Positions 18,734-28,298 of a DNA stretch of 64,000 bases are shown here, one piece after another. Where the stretch lies: assembly GCA_021811385.1 (NCBI GenBank), contig JAJZPC010000002.1, positions 1 to 64,000 on the forward strand. The letters run 5' to 3'. The number at the start of each line of letters is the position of its first letter. Position 1 is the stretch's first letter. Origin of the DNA: Deltaproteobacteria bacterium (GTDB lineage Bacteria; Desulfobacterota; Desulfobulbia; Desulfobulbales; Desulfurivibrionaceae). The notes beneath the pieces were generated by a model. That model had not been told where the DNA came from and did not search any database. It saw only the letters and a list, made by a program, of their open reading frames with translations. A program made the position numbers and the translations under genes.

Positions 18734-19009
18734 TTACTTCGATCGCGCCAAACGAGAAACTGCAACCCAATCACCCCGCATCATGGCTTCTTTCTTCTTG
18801 CGGTTCCAACCCTTGATTTGCCTCTCAGCCGACAAAGCTTCTTCCCGCGTGACAAACTCCTGAGGCCAAGCAAGCTCCACCGGTAAACGGGTTGCCGTGT
18901 ATCCATCGCATTCTCCATTCTGATGTTGAGCGATACGATTATCAAGGTTGTCGGTATGTCCGGTATAATAGCTCCCGTCGGCACACTGAAGGATATACAC
19001 CCAAAACAT
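18734..19009 (-). CDS. Solitary GIY-YIG nuclease family protein
   Basis: MFWVYILQCADGSYYTGHTDNLDNRIAQHQNGECDGYTATRLPVELAWPQEFVTREEALSAERQIKGWNRKKKEAMM. Confidence 0.92.
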   Translation of the reverse strand: MFWVYILQCADGSYYTGHTDNLDNRIAQHQNGECDGYTATRLPVELAWPQEFVTREEALSAERQIKGWNRKKKEAMMRGDWVAVSRLARSK

Positions 19010-19052
19010 TTCTAGACTCTTGAAAAATGCTTTTTGTGCTTCGAAAAATCAA

Positions 19053-19129
19053 CCCTTCGACAGGCTCAGGATGAACGGAAAAATCAATGAATTAAAAAAC
19101 TTCCGTTCGCCCTGAGCCTGTCGAAGGGC
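19053..19129. repeat. REPIN-like TTCGACAGGCTCAG inverted repeat
   Basis: cccttcgacaggctcaggatgaacgg - AT-rich spacer - ccgttcgccctgagcctgtcgaaggg. Confidence 0.85.
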
Positions 19130-19171
19130 TGCCTTAAGATTCCCCCAGAAAATACGGAATGCAAAAAGACT

Positions 19172-19759
19172 TCACATCTCCACCGTCACCGCACCAAAAT
19201 CATCCCTGCTCAGCATCGCCACCTGGGCATTGCCCACCTTTACCCCCCTGAAATCCGCAATGGGCCGCGCCAGATAATGCAGCAGCAGCGTCCGGATCAC
19301 GATCAAATGGCTCACCAGCAGCAGGCTCTGGCCGGGATATTCACGAAAAAGTGATTCAACAAAAGCAACCGCCCTCCCCTGCACCTCGGCGATGGTTTCG
19401 CAGCCAGGCACGCAAAATCCTGCCGGATCAGCGAGCCAGGTGGGATATTCAGGCCCGAACCTCGCCCGGATCGCCTCCTTGGTCAACCCGTCCCAGTGGG
19501 GAATGCTGATCTCGTTTAAGGCCTCGTCCGCTGCAACAGGCACACCAAGTATCTCTCCGACAATCCCGGCCGATTGCCTGGTCCGCGCCAGAGGGCCGCA
19601 GAATATCCTGCCAATGCCTCGACCGGCCAGCATATGTCCAACATCCGCAAGCTGGGCCTCACCCTCCGGGTGCAGGGGTTCTTGGGTGCGACCGGCAAAA
19701 ACATCGTTCTTGTTTGCCGCGGTCAAGCCATGCCGGATGAGATAGATGGTGGTTTTCAT
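19172..19759 (-). CDS. Histidine phosphatase family protein
   Basis: TTIYLIRHGLTAANKNDVFAGRTQEPLHPEGEAQ...LLVSHLIVIRTLL RHG/histidine motifs. Confidence 0.9.
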   Translation of the reverse strand: MKTTIYLIRHGLTAANKNDVFAGRTQEPLHPEGEAQLADVGHMLAGRGIGRIFCGPLARTRQSAGIVGEILGVPVAADEALNEISIPHWDGLTKEAIRARFGPEYPTWLADPAGFCVPGCETIAEVQGRAVAFVESLFREYPGQSLLLVSHLIVIRTLLLHYLARPIADFRGVKVGNAQVAMLSRDDFGAVTVEM

Positions 19760-19794
19760 GGTTGCCCTATAACTATATAACTAACGCGAAAACA

Positions 19795-19890
19795 CCCTTC
19801 GACAGGCTCAGGGCGAACGGTAAGCTATCTTCAATTATGAATCTTTCCGCTCGTGGTGATCCTTCGACGCTGTTCAGGAGAGCCCGGTCA
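19795..19890. repeat. TTCGACAGGCTCAG-family repeat, degenerate right arm
   Basis: cccttcgacaggctcagggcgaacgg ... ccgctcgtggtgatccttcgacgctgttcagg. Confidence 0.7.
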
Positions 19891-20060
19891 ATCACAAAAA
19901 AATTTTGCCGGAATCTCTAAAGCTACTTCAACCGCGTTACAACAGCATCGTAGCCACCCGGCTCTACAAAAAACTCTTGCCCTTCCGCGTTTCTTCGGAG
20001 TAAGCTCCAGGCTTTAAACTCTACGGAAAATCACTCTTCTTTTCAATAAGGAAACCGGTC

Positions 20061-21746
20061 ATGCCCAAACAAACCAAGCGTACAGTCACAGCCGTGCTCG
20101 CCGCACTGATATTCGTCATGCATCTTGCGCTGCCGGCGGTCGGGGCTGCACAAACCGGCCGGATCGCCTTTCTGCCCTTCAAGGCCAATGCCCCCCAGGA
20201 CATGAGCTATCTGACCAACGGCATCCGCGACATGCTTGCCAGCCGTATTGCCTCGGAGATCGGCCTCACCGTGATCGACAAAACGGTGGTGGATAAGGCC
20301 TTGGCCGGCGCCGGAACCCCGAACCAGACAGAGGCATTTCTCAAGCTGGCCAAGACTCTCCAGGCCGACTTCCTGGTGGTCGGCAGCCTCACCGCCATGG
20401 GCAGCAGTCTTTCGCTGGATGCCAAGGTCTTCGAGGTCGCCAAGGGGGCGCCGCGTAATTTTTATGCCACGGCCAAGAATGAAAGCGAGATTATCCAAAG
20501 CATCGACTCCCTGGCCTGGGATATAAGCGAGAAGGTCTTCGCCCACAAGCGCCCGGCCTCAGCCCTGGCCCAACCCCAGGCCGCCGCTCAGTCAGGCGCC
20601 CAGGCCCAGCCGCAGTATGCCACCGCCCATCCGGATAGGGCCTTTGCCGGTCGCACCGGCATGGGAGGAGGCTCGCCCTTTATCTACCCCAAGGGCATCA
20701 CCAGCGAGTTCCAGAAAACCCAGAATATGAAGCTGTCCCTCCAGTTCATGGAAATGGCCGACCTTGACGGCGACGGCCAGGATGAGGTCATCTTCGCCGA
20801 CAACGATTCGGTCCAGATCTTCAAGCGCGACAGCAATCGGCTGAGCAAGGTCGGCCAGATTCGCGGCAAGGTTGGATACCGCATCCACGCCATCACCGTG
20901 GCGGACCTCAACAAAAACGGCAAGCCGGAAATCTATGTGAGCGCCGCGGACAACAAGCAGCCCAACTCCTTTGCTTTCGAATGGCTTGGCGCGGATAAGG
21001 CCAACTATATTTTCGAAAATGCCAGGTGGTATGTCCGGGCCATGTCCGTGCCCGGAGAAGGCTTGGTGCTGGCCGGTCAGCGCGCCGATTCCGACAAGGC
21101 CGTGGCTCCAGGCATCTTCCGCCTCGATCTGGCCAATGGTGCGCTGAAAGCGGGCAGCTCCATGGAAGTCCCGGCCAGCGTCAATCTGTTTGAGTTCACC
21201 ATTGCCGATCTGGACAACGACGGCAGCCGGGAGATCGTTGCCATCGACCAGTACGACCGTCTCCAGGTGCTCCGCGCCGGCGGTACCGTGCTCTGGAAAA
21301 GTGATGAATTTTACGGCGGCACCACCCGCTTTATCGGCGGCACGGAAGGCTTCGGTGCCGGCAAGGCCAGCAGCCAGGAAGGCTCGGAACGCATCTACAT
21401 CCCCTCGCGGATCATCGTCTATGACGTGAATGGCGACGGCCAGATGGACGTCATCATCAACAAGAACCTCTCCACCTCGTCGCGCCTTTTTGAAAACATG
21501 AAAAACTACCCCTCCGGCGAGATCCACGCCTTGAGCTGGAACGGCATCGCCCTGTCCGAGCTGTGGCGGACCCGAAAGATCGACGGCTATATCGTGGACT
21601 ACCTGCTGCGCCCCAATGCGGACAAGAAGGGCGCGGAGCTGCTGGTCGGCCTGATCTTGGGCAGCAGCTCGATGGATCTTTTTGCTGAGCAGACTTCCAC
21701 CATGCTCATCTATCAGTTGGATTTCACCAAGAAGACGGAACAGTGA
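20061..21746 (+). CDS. Secreted protein with TolB-like/FlgO-like N-domain and FG-GAP/VCBS-like repeats
   Basis: Signal peptide; RIAFLPFKANAPQDMSYLTNGIRDMLASRI; repeated DLDGDGQDEVIFAD, DLNKNGKPEIYV, DLDNDGSREIVAID, DVNGDGQMDVIINK. Confidence 0.75.
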   Translation: MPKQTKRTVTAVLAALIFVMHLALPAVGAAQTGRIAFLPFKANAPQDMSYLTNGIRDMLASRIASEIGLTVIDKTVVDKALAGAGTPNQTEAFLKLAKTLQADFLVVGSLTAMGSSLSLDAKVFEVAKGAPRNFYATAKNESEIIQSIDSLAWDISEKVFAHKRPASALAQPQAAAQSGAQAQPQYATAHPDRAFAGRTGMGGGSPFIYPKGITSEFQKTQNMKLSLQFMEMADLDGDGQDEVIFADNDSVQIFKRDSNRLSKVGQIRGKVGYRIHAITVADLNKNGKPEIYVSAADNKQPNSFAFEWLGADKANYIFENARWYVRAMSVPGEGLVLAGQRADSDKAVAPGIFRLDLANGALKAGSSMEVPASVNLFEFTIADLDNDGSREIVAIDQYDRLQVLRAGGTVLWKSDEFYGGTTRFIGGTEGFGAGKASSQEGSERIYIPSRIIVYDVNGDGQMDVIINKNLSTSSRLFENMKNYPSGEIHALSWNGIALSELWRTRKIDGYIVDYLLRPNADKKGAELLVGLILGSSSMDLFAEQTSTMLIYQLDFTKKTEQ

Positions 21747-21788
21747 AACGGCGACAGTCAGTTTGTAGCTGACAGCCATCAGTCGTCA

Positions 21789-21830
21789 GCTTCGGCCGGG
21801 AAGGATCGTCTTTCCCGGCCGAAGCTTTTT
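21789..21830 (+). terminator. Intrinsic terminator
   Basis: gcttcggccgggaa ggatcgtc tttcccggccgaagc + TTTTT. Confidence 0.85.
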
Positions 21831-22015
21831 AAGGGCTTGGCATTTCATTTATGGCAATTCTGATTAACAACAGGTGCACATTAAAAGCTGATGACCGGCG
21901 CCTCTTCCGGTAAAAAAAATTACACCCCGGTAAAAAAAACTTGACTTTACTTTGGGAAATTTGCTTTAACGAGCTTGAGTCTTTTTTTTATTAACACTTA
22001 TCAAGGAGATAAGAG

Positions 22016-23359
22016 ATGAAAAAAGTATTATCTACCGTAGCAGCACTGGGCCTGGTCGCGGGACTGGCTTCAACTGCAGCAGCCGTTGAGTTCAAGATGA
22101 GCGGCAAGTATCTGGTCGAAGGCGCCTATCTTTCCGACGCACGCGGCACCGGGTTGGACGTTACCGAGGCGGCTGGCCAAAACACCCCCTCCGATGCTTA
22201 CTGGCTACACACCTTTGAGATCAAGCCCACCATGAAGGTCAACGACAAGATCTCCATGGGTGCGACGATCCGTTTGGCGGACGACACCTTCTGGGGTAGC
22301 CAGGATGACACCAGCACCACCGGGTCGAATGTTAATACGACCACTAGCGACATGTATGTCCACCATCTGTACATGGACTATGCCTCACCCATCGGCAAGA
22401 TGCGCTTCGGCCGTGTTCCGGCTGGTCCTTACGGTACCGCCTTCAACGATCCTGACAAGCGCGCTGATCGGGTCATGATCTGGCCCTCCATCCTGGCCAG
22501 TGGCCCTTGGTCCACCCTGTTCTACATCCAGAAGAACACGGATAATTTCAATCAAGCAGGTTACCTTGATGAAACCGATGCTGATTCCGACACCTATACT
22601 GCCCGTCTGTACTACAAGACCGACAGCCTGGATTCCGGTCTGCACTACAGCTACACGAACGCCATGACCGACATCACCAAGTCCGACCGCAAGCATGAAG
22701 TGACCGCCTACGGGAAGTACAAGATGGACAACCTCTTCCTGAACGCCGAGCTGACCCACTTCTTCGGCGAGCAGGACAATGACGCGGCAGCCACCCTTGA
22801 CCGCGACTATGATTCCTGGGGCGGCATGCTGCAGGTCGGCGCCAAGCTTGATGCCCTGACCCCGAGCCTCATGTACTTCTATGCTTCCGGCCAGGATATG
22901 GGCGAAACCGCAGCCAACGGCGGCGATCTCGAGAATTTCCTCGGCAACACCGCCGCCAGCACCGGCACCGGCGATCAGTTCGAGCCCCTCTACATCCTCA
23001 CCGGCCGCCACACCGGCATGCTGAACAATGACATCTTCGCTGTCAATACCACCATGGCCACCGCTGGCGTACACGCCGTTGTTGCCGCAGCCGATTATGC
23101 GGTTTCCAACCAGTTGAGCCTGCACGGCGCCATCGGCTATGCACAGGCGGACGAGGCAGAGATTGCCGGCTACACCAACCGTGACGACGACTACGGCTGG
23201 GAGTACAACGTCGGCGCAGCCTACAAGCTGCTCGACAACCTGACCTACGAGGCCCATTTCGGCTACCTCGATACCGGTGATTTCTTCAAATCCACCGCTA
23301 CCACCGACGACACCGAGAATGTTTACCTCCTGACCCATTCTCTGACCATGACCTTCTAA
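22016..23359 (+). CDS. Outer-membrane beta-barrel porin-like protein
   Basis: Signal peptide MKKVLSTVAALGLVAGLASTAAAVEFKMSGKYLVEG; alternating strands; C-terminal YLLTHSLTMTF (terminal F). Confidence 0.82.
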   Translation: MKKVLSTVAALGLVAGLASTAAAVEFKMSGKYLVEGAYLSDARGTGLDVTEAAGQNTPSDAYWLHTFEIKPTMKVNDKISMGATIRLADDTFWGSQDDTSTTGSNVNTTTSDMYVHHLYMDYASPIGKMRFGRVPAGPYGTAFNDPDKRADRVMIWPSILASGPWSTLFYIQKNTDNFNQAGYLDETDADSDTYTARLYYKTDSLDSGLHYSYTNAMTDITKSDRKHEVTAYGKYKMDNLFLNAELTHFFGEQDNDAAATLDRDYDSWGGMLQVGAKLDALTPSLMYFYASGQDMGETAANGGDLENFLGNTAASTGTGDQFEPLYILTGRHTGMLNNDIFAVNTTMATAGVHAVVAAADYAVSNQLSLHGAIGYAQADEAEIAGYTNRDDDYGWEYNVGAAYKLLDNLTYEAHFGYLDTGDFFKSTATTDDTENVYLLTHSLTMTF

Positions 23360-23410
23360 TTTCGCCTATGCCTTGCGCATAGCGGTTTAGTTGGTTGCTG
23401 TACACATCAA

Positions 23411-23442
23411 GCCCTGCCGGATTTTCCGGCAGGGCTTTTTTT
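23411..23442 (+). terminator. Intrinsic terminator downstream of porin
   Basis: gccctgccgg atttt ccggcagggc + TTTTTTTT. Confidence 0.92.
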
Positions 23443-23515
23443 TGCGCATTGACAACCACGCGACAATCCATTACCGTAAAGTAGTGTATTGTAAAAAAAG
23501 TAAGGAGGCGACACA

Positions 23516-23755
23516 ATGGCGACAGCAACAGTCACCAGCAAAGGACAGGTCACCATCCCAAAAGAAATACGGGATTACCTCAAACTCAGGACGGGCGGGC
23601 GGCTTGAATTTTTAGTCGATCCGCAGGGGAGTGTGCGCATTGCCCCGGCAACGGCAGAGGCGCGACAGCTCAAAGGCATGATTGCTCCCGCAGAGAAGGC
23701 TGTCAGCCTTGAAGACATGCAGGCAGCCATAGAACAGGAAGGCGGAAGGTCATGA
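23516..23755 (+). CDS. AbrB/SpoVT/MazE-fold antitoxin
   Basis: ATATVTSKGQVTIPKEIRDYLKLRTGGRLEFLVDPQGSVRI. Confidence 0.92.
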   Translation: MATATVTSKGQVTIPKEIRDYLKLRTGGRLEFLVDPQGSVRIAPATAEARQLKGMIAPAEKAVSLEDMQAAIEQEGGRS

Positions 23756-24162
23756 CAGGACTCGACACAAATGTCCTGGTACGATACATCGTCCAGGATG
23801 ATGCCGAACAGTCATTGGCAGCCACCGCGCTTATTGAAGGCGGGGAACACGCAGGAGAAATTTTCTTTATCAACCAGATTGTTCTCTGTGAGGTGGTTTG
23901 GGTTGTGAAACGCTGCTACAGCGGCGACCGGGAAGCGATTGGGCGGATGGTCGAACAACTCCTGCGAACCGCCTCGTTCCGGGTTCAGCGTTCGGCAGAG
24001 GTTTGGAGTGCCCTCAATATCTACCGGAAAACCACAGCGGATTTTGCCGACTGTCTCATCGCCTGCGGCAATCAGGTCGCCGATTGCCGGGAAACCGCCA
24101 CCTTTGACCGACAAGCCGCACAAACAGCAGGATTTCGCCTCGTTTCCTCCCCGGCACAATAG
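23752..24162 (+). CDS. vapC: PIN-domain VapC-type toxin
   Basis: MTGLDTNVLVRYIVQDDAEQ...ADFADCLIACGNQVADCRETATFDRQAAQTAGF; 4-nt overlap with antitoxin. Confidence 0.9.
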   Translation: MTGLDTNVLVRYIVQDDAEQSLAATALIEGGEHAGEIFFINQIVLCEVVWVVKRCYSGDREAIGRMVEQLLRTASFRVQRSAEVWSALNIYRKTTADFADCLIACGNQVADCRETATFDRQAAQTAGFRLVSSPAQ

Positions 24163-24335
24163 GGCCGCTGTTTCCCCCTGTTTTTTTGACGTTCCTCTCT
24201 CTCCCCTCATTTCTTGACAATTCCTCAGAGGTGAGATATGAATACCTGTTTTTCTGCCATTTTCTCTGATTGACGCATTTTTCCCGAAGATAAAAACTCC
24301 GGGTGTTTTTATCTTCGGTGCAGGCGAGGCACGCA

Positions 24336-25622
24336 ATGACCATTCAGGCCCTGAAAGGCTTTAAGGATATTCTCCCCGACGAGGTTCGGATTTGGCAGCA
24401 TGTCGAGGCAACGGCCAGGGACATCTTCCAGCGCTTCGGCTTCACCGAGATCCGGGTGCCGATATTGGAAAAAACCGAGCTGTTCGCCCGCTCCATCGGT
24501 GAAGCCACCGACATCGTCGAAAAAGAGATGTACTCCTTTGCCGACCGCAACGGCGATTCGGTCACCATGCGGCCGGAAGGCACCGCCTCGGTGCTGCGCG
24601 CCTTTATCGAACATGGCCTCCAGGCCAAGCTTCCGGTGCAGCGGCTCTATACCATCGGCCCCATGTTCCGGCACGAACGCCCCCAGAAAGGGCGGTTGCG
24701 GCAGTTTCACCAGATGAGCGTCGAGGTGTTGGGGTTGGATCACCCCCGGTTGGATGCCGAACTCATCGCCATGGGCTGGCTGATTCTTGAAGAGCTGGGA
24801 TTGACCACAAGTCTGCAGATCAACTCCCTGGGCTGCCCGGCCTGCCGTCCGGCCTACAAGGAGGGTCTAGTGGCTTTCCTCGCCGCACGCAAAGAGCATA
24901 TCTGCGAGGATTGCCAACGCCGCAGCCAGACTAATCCGCTGAGGGTACTGGACTGCAAAAGCAGCCATTGCCAGGAACAGTATACGGCCGCGCCTGCCAT
25001 TATCGACCATCTCTGCCAGGGTTGCGCCGAACATTTCCGCAAGACCAAGGAAAGCCTTGATCTCCTGGCGGTTCCCTATGCGGTGAACCCGTTCATGGTT
25101 CGCGGCCTGGATTATTACACCCGCACCACCTTTGAGCTGATCACCGACGCCTTGGGCGCCCAGAGCGCGGTGGGCGCGGGGGGCCGCTACGACGGGTTGG
25201 TGGAACAGTTGGGCGGGGCAAAGAACATGCCCGGCATCGGCTTTGCCATGGGCATGGAGCGGCTGGTCCTGCTGCTGAGCCAGCAGAACGCAGGAGCCTG
25301 CCCTGAGGCCGCCACAGACCTCTTTGTCGCCGCCCTGGGCGAGGAAGCCGCGGTGCGGGCTTTCCCGCTGGTGCATCTGTTGCGGCGCAAAGGACTGCAA
25401 GTGGCCATGGACCTTGAAGGCAAGAGCCTGAAAAGCCAGATGAAGCAGGCGGATCGGGCCAAGGCGCGCTTTGTGCTCATTCTGGGCGAGGAAGAGCTTG
25501 CCAAGGGCGAAGCGGTGCTGCGCGACATGGACAGCAAGGAGCAGCAGCAAGTGGAGCTGGCGGGGTCGCAAGAGGCCTTGTGCGCGATGCTGATTGCGGC
25601 TGTCGCCCACAGAGAAAATTAA
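24336..25622 (+). CDS. hisS: Histidyl-tRNA synthetase
   Basis: MTIQALKGFKDILPDEVRIW...MRPEGTASVLRAFIEH...GLDYYTRTTFEL...AVGAGGRYDGLV. Confidence 0.96.
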   Translation: MTIQALKGFKDILPDEVRIWQHVEATARDIFQRFGFTEIRVPILEKTELFARSIGEATDIVEKEMYSFADRNGDSVTMRPEGTASVLRAFIEHGLQAKLPVQRLYTIGPMFRHERPQKGRLRQFHQMSVEVLGLDHPRLDAELIAMGWLILEELGLTTSLQINSLGCPACRPAYKEGLVAFLAARKEHICEDCQRRSQTNPLRVLDCKSSHCQEQYTAAPAIIDHLCQGCAEHFRKTKESLDLLAVPYAVNPFMVRGLDYYTRTTFELITDALGAQSAVGAGGRYDGLVEQLGGAKNMPGIGFAMGMERLVLLLSQQNAGACPEAATDLFVAALGEEAAVRAFPLVHLLRRKGLQVAMDLEGKSLKSQMKQADRAKARFVLILGEEELAKGEAVLRDMDSKEQQQVELAGSQEALCAMLIAAVAHREN

Positions 25623-25670
25623 CAGTGCAAAAATGGCAGTAGTATCCGCTTAACGAGCATGATCCAAAAA

Positions 25671-25776
25671 TTCCCTCTCCCCTCGCGGGGGAGGGTTAGG
25701 GTGGGGGGGATTTGCCAAATCTGACGCTCTCTGCAACGTCACCCACCCCCAGCCCCTCCCGTCAAGGGAGGGGAGT
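25671..25776. repeat. CCCTCTCCCC/GGGGAGGG palindromic intergenic repeat
   Basis: ttccctctcccctcgcgggggagggttagggtgggggg ... acccacccccagcccctcccgtcaagggagggg. Confidence 0.75.
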
Positions 25777-25901
25777 ATAATGCACACACTAACCCGGCAG
25801 CGCTGAATGATATGCTGTCCACCGTGTTTACGCATCCCGCGCCTCTGCGCCTTTGCGTTACAACTTTTTTCATTTTTCACTACCTATAAAGGAGCAGTCC
25901 T

Positions 25902-27686
25902 ATGGAATCCATGGGAGGACTCAAGCGCACCCACCATTGCAATGCCTTGACCCAAGCCGATGTCGGCAAAGAGATTATTCTCATGGGTTGGGTGCTGCGG
26001 CGCCGCGACCATGGCGGGGTTATTTTCATCGATCTGCGCGACCGCTGGGGTCTTACCCAGGTGGTGTTCAACCCCGAGATCAACGCCGAGGTGCATGCCA
26101 AGGCGCACAACATCCGAAGCGAATGGGTGCTGGCCATCCGGGGCATAGTTGAAGCCCGGCCCGACGGCATGGTCAACCCTAAGCTGGCCACCGGCGAGAT
26201 CGAGGTGCGGGTCTTGGAGCTGCGCATCCTCAACCAGAGCAAAACCCCGCCTTTTCCGCTGGACGAGGAAACCGAGATTTCCGAGGGATTGCGCCTCAAG
26301 TACCGCTACATCGACCTGCGGCGACCCAACATGGCCGAGGGCCTCATCATGCGGCACAAAGCAGCCCAGGCCATCCGCACCTATCTCAACAACGAAAACT
26401 TTTTGGAGATCGAAACCCCGGTGCTCACCCGCTCCACCCCGGAAGGGGCCAGGGATTATCTGGTGCCGAGCCGGGTCAACCAGGGGAAATTCTTCGCCCT
26501 GCCCCAGTCGCCGCAGCTCTTCAAGCAGCTTCTGATGGTGGCGGGCATGGACCGCTATTACCAGATCGTCCGCTGCTTCCGCGACGAGGATCTCCGCGCC
26601 GACCGGCAGCCCGAGTTCACCCAGGTGGATATGGAGCTTTCCTTTGTCGAGGAGGAGGACATCTACACCGTGGGCGAAGGGTTGATGCAGCTTTTATTCA
26701 AGGAGACCATCGGGTTGGAGCTCAACCTGCCGTTTGCGCGCATGACCTATGAAGAAGCGATGAACCGCTATGGCTGCGACAAGCCGGACACCCGCTTCGG
26801 CCTGGAGCTGATCAGCCTCACCGAAGAGGTGCGCAACTGCGGCTTCCAGGTGTTCCGCACCGTGGTGGAAAAGGGCGGCATGGTCAAGGCCATCAACGCC
26901 AAAGGGTGCGCCCATTTTTCCCGCAAGGATCTGGACGACCTCACCGGGTACGTGGGCAATTTCGGGGCCAAGGGGCTGGCCTGGGTCAAGGTCAAGCCGG
27001 AGGGCGAATGGCAGTCGCCCATTGCCAAGTTCTTCTCCGACGAGGAGCGGGCAGGCATGGCCAAAACCCTGGGTGCCGAGACCGACGACCTGCTCTTTTT
27101 CGTGGCCGACCAGCCCAATGTGGTGCACCAGGCATTGTCCGAGTTGCGCCTTGAACTGGGTCGCCGCCTCAACCTCATCGACAAGAAGCGGTTCAACTTC
27201 CTCTGGGTCTGCGACTTCCCGCTTTTGGAGTACGACCATGAGCAGAAGCGCCATACGGCCGTGCATCACCCCTTTACCGCGCCCAACGAGGAAGACATCC
27301 CCCTCATGGACACCGAGCCGGGCAAGATGCGCAGCCGCGCCTACGACCTGGTTCTGAATGGCACCGAGATCGGCGGCGGCTCCATCCGCATCCACCAGAA
27401 GGCGATGCAGGAACGGGTCTTTGCAGCACTGGGGATTTCCGAGGAGGAGGTCTCGGACAAATTCGACTTCCTGGTCAAGGCGCTTGAGCTTGGCGCGCCG
27501 CCTCACGGCGGCATGGCCTTTGGCTTGGACCGCTTGATGATGATTCTGCTGGGCCGCGACTCCATCCGCGATGTCATCGCCTTCCCCAAGACCCAGAAGG
27601 CGACCTGCCCGCTCACCGACGCCCCCTCGGCAGTGGCACGAAAACAGCTCACCGAGCTGGGGTTGCGGCCGGACTGGAAGGAGTAG
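25902..27686 (+). CDS. aspS: Aspartyl-tRNA synthetase
   Basis: [22 protein letters not shown]...[15 protein letters not shown]...[23 protein letters not shown]...[16 protein letters not shown]. Confidence 0.96.
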   Translation: MESMGGLKRTHHCNALTQADVGKEIILMGWVLRRRDHGGVIFIDLRDRWGLTQVVFNPEINAEVHAKAHNIRSEWVLAIRGIVEARPDGMVNPKLATGEIEVRVLELRILNQSKTPPFPLDEETEISEGLRLKYRYIDLRRPNMAEGLIMRHKAAQAIRTYLNNENFLEIETPVLTRSTPEGARDYLVPSRVNQGKFFALPQSPQLFKQLLMVAGMDRYYQIVRCFRDEDLRADRQPEFTQVDMELSFVEEEDIYTVGEGLMQLLFKETIGLELNLPFARMTYEEAMNRYGCDKPDTRFGLELISLTEEVRNCGFQVFRTVVEKGGMVKAINAKGCAHFSRKDLDDLTGYVGNFGAKGLAWVKVKPEGEWQSPIAKFFSDEERAGMAKTLGAETDDLLFFVADQPNVVHQALSELRLELGRRLNLIDKKRFNFLWVCDFPLLEYDHEQKRHTAVHHPFTAPNEEDIPLMDTEPGKMRSRAYDLVLNGTEIGGGSIRIHQKAMQERVFAALGISEEEVSDKFDFLVKALELGAPPHGGMAFGLDRLMMILLGRDSIRDVIAFPKTQKATCPLTDAPSAVARKQLTELGLRPDWKE

Positions 27687-27746
27687 GGAGAGGAGCAAGG
27701 CGAAAGGAAAAAGGTTTACGGAACCCACCAAAAAACCTTTATCCTT

Positions 27747-28145
27747 TCACCTCGCACCTTGCTCCGCGAGTATATCTCGAACCATCTCCCGGATCTGCGG
27801 TTCCGGATCATCGGCCAGGGGCTTGATATACGCCAGCGCCTCGGGGGTGCCGATGATGCCCAGCAGATTCACGGCCTCGCCGCGCATCCACGGGGTTTCC
27901 TCACCAAGGATCGGGAGCAGGGCAGGGATGGCCAAGGCCACCTCCTGCTCCCGAATCTGCTTCAGCTCTTCAAACAGCACCGCCATTCCCATCCGCACCA
28001 TAAAGCGCTCGTCGCGCAACAGCTCGCCGCTGAGCGCGTAAAGAGAAGTGTCCTGCTTGAACATGGCCATGATGTTTTCCACATGGCCCATCTCCAAAAA
28101 ATCGGCGATAACCGCGATCAATTCCGTCTGTTCTTTTTTGAGCAT
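27747..28145 (-). CDS. HEAT-repeat-like small protein
   Basis: MLKKEQTELIAVIADFLEMGHVENIMAMF...GEETPWMRGEAVNLLGIIGTPEALAYIKPLADDPEPQIREMVRDIL; start moved inside the ORF because the longer ORF reads through a REP-like repeat. Confidence 0.65.
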   Translation of the reverse strand: MLKKEQTELIAVIADFLEMGHVENIMAMFKQDTSLYALSGELLRDERFMVRMGMAVLFEELKQIREQEVALAIPALLPILGEETPWMRGEAVNLLGIIGTPEALAYIKPLADDPEPQIREMVRDILAEQGAR

Positions 28146-28182
28146 GGGTGTTCCTTTGGAAAAAATGGGCTGGTAACAACAG

Positions 28183-28256
28183 CCCTTCGACAAGCTCAGG
28201 GCGAACGGATGTTTAACGTATTGATATTCCGTTCGTGCTGAGCCTGTCGAAGCACC
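28183..28256. repeat. REPIN-like TTCGACAAGCTCAG inverted repeat
   Basis: cccttcgacaagctcagggcgaacgg ... ccgttcgtgctgagcctgtcgaagcacc. Confidence 0.82.
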
Positions 28257-28298
28257 AGCTTGAAACAAATTCCGAACGGCGCCAAATCCATCGATCTT

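Noticed and set aside
18734-19009. GIY-YIG protein as intron-encoded homing endonuclease
   Set aside because: It is a small stand-alone ORF, not inside an intron or interrupted gene.
20592-21779. 395-aa minus-strand ORF
   Set aside because: Antisense shadow of the FG-GAP protein gene.
21900-21975. Promoter for the porin (TTGACTTTACTTTGGGAAATTTGCTTTAAC)
   Set aside because: Good -35-like TTGACT but weak -10; not confident enough to call.
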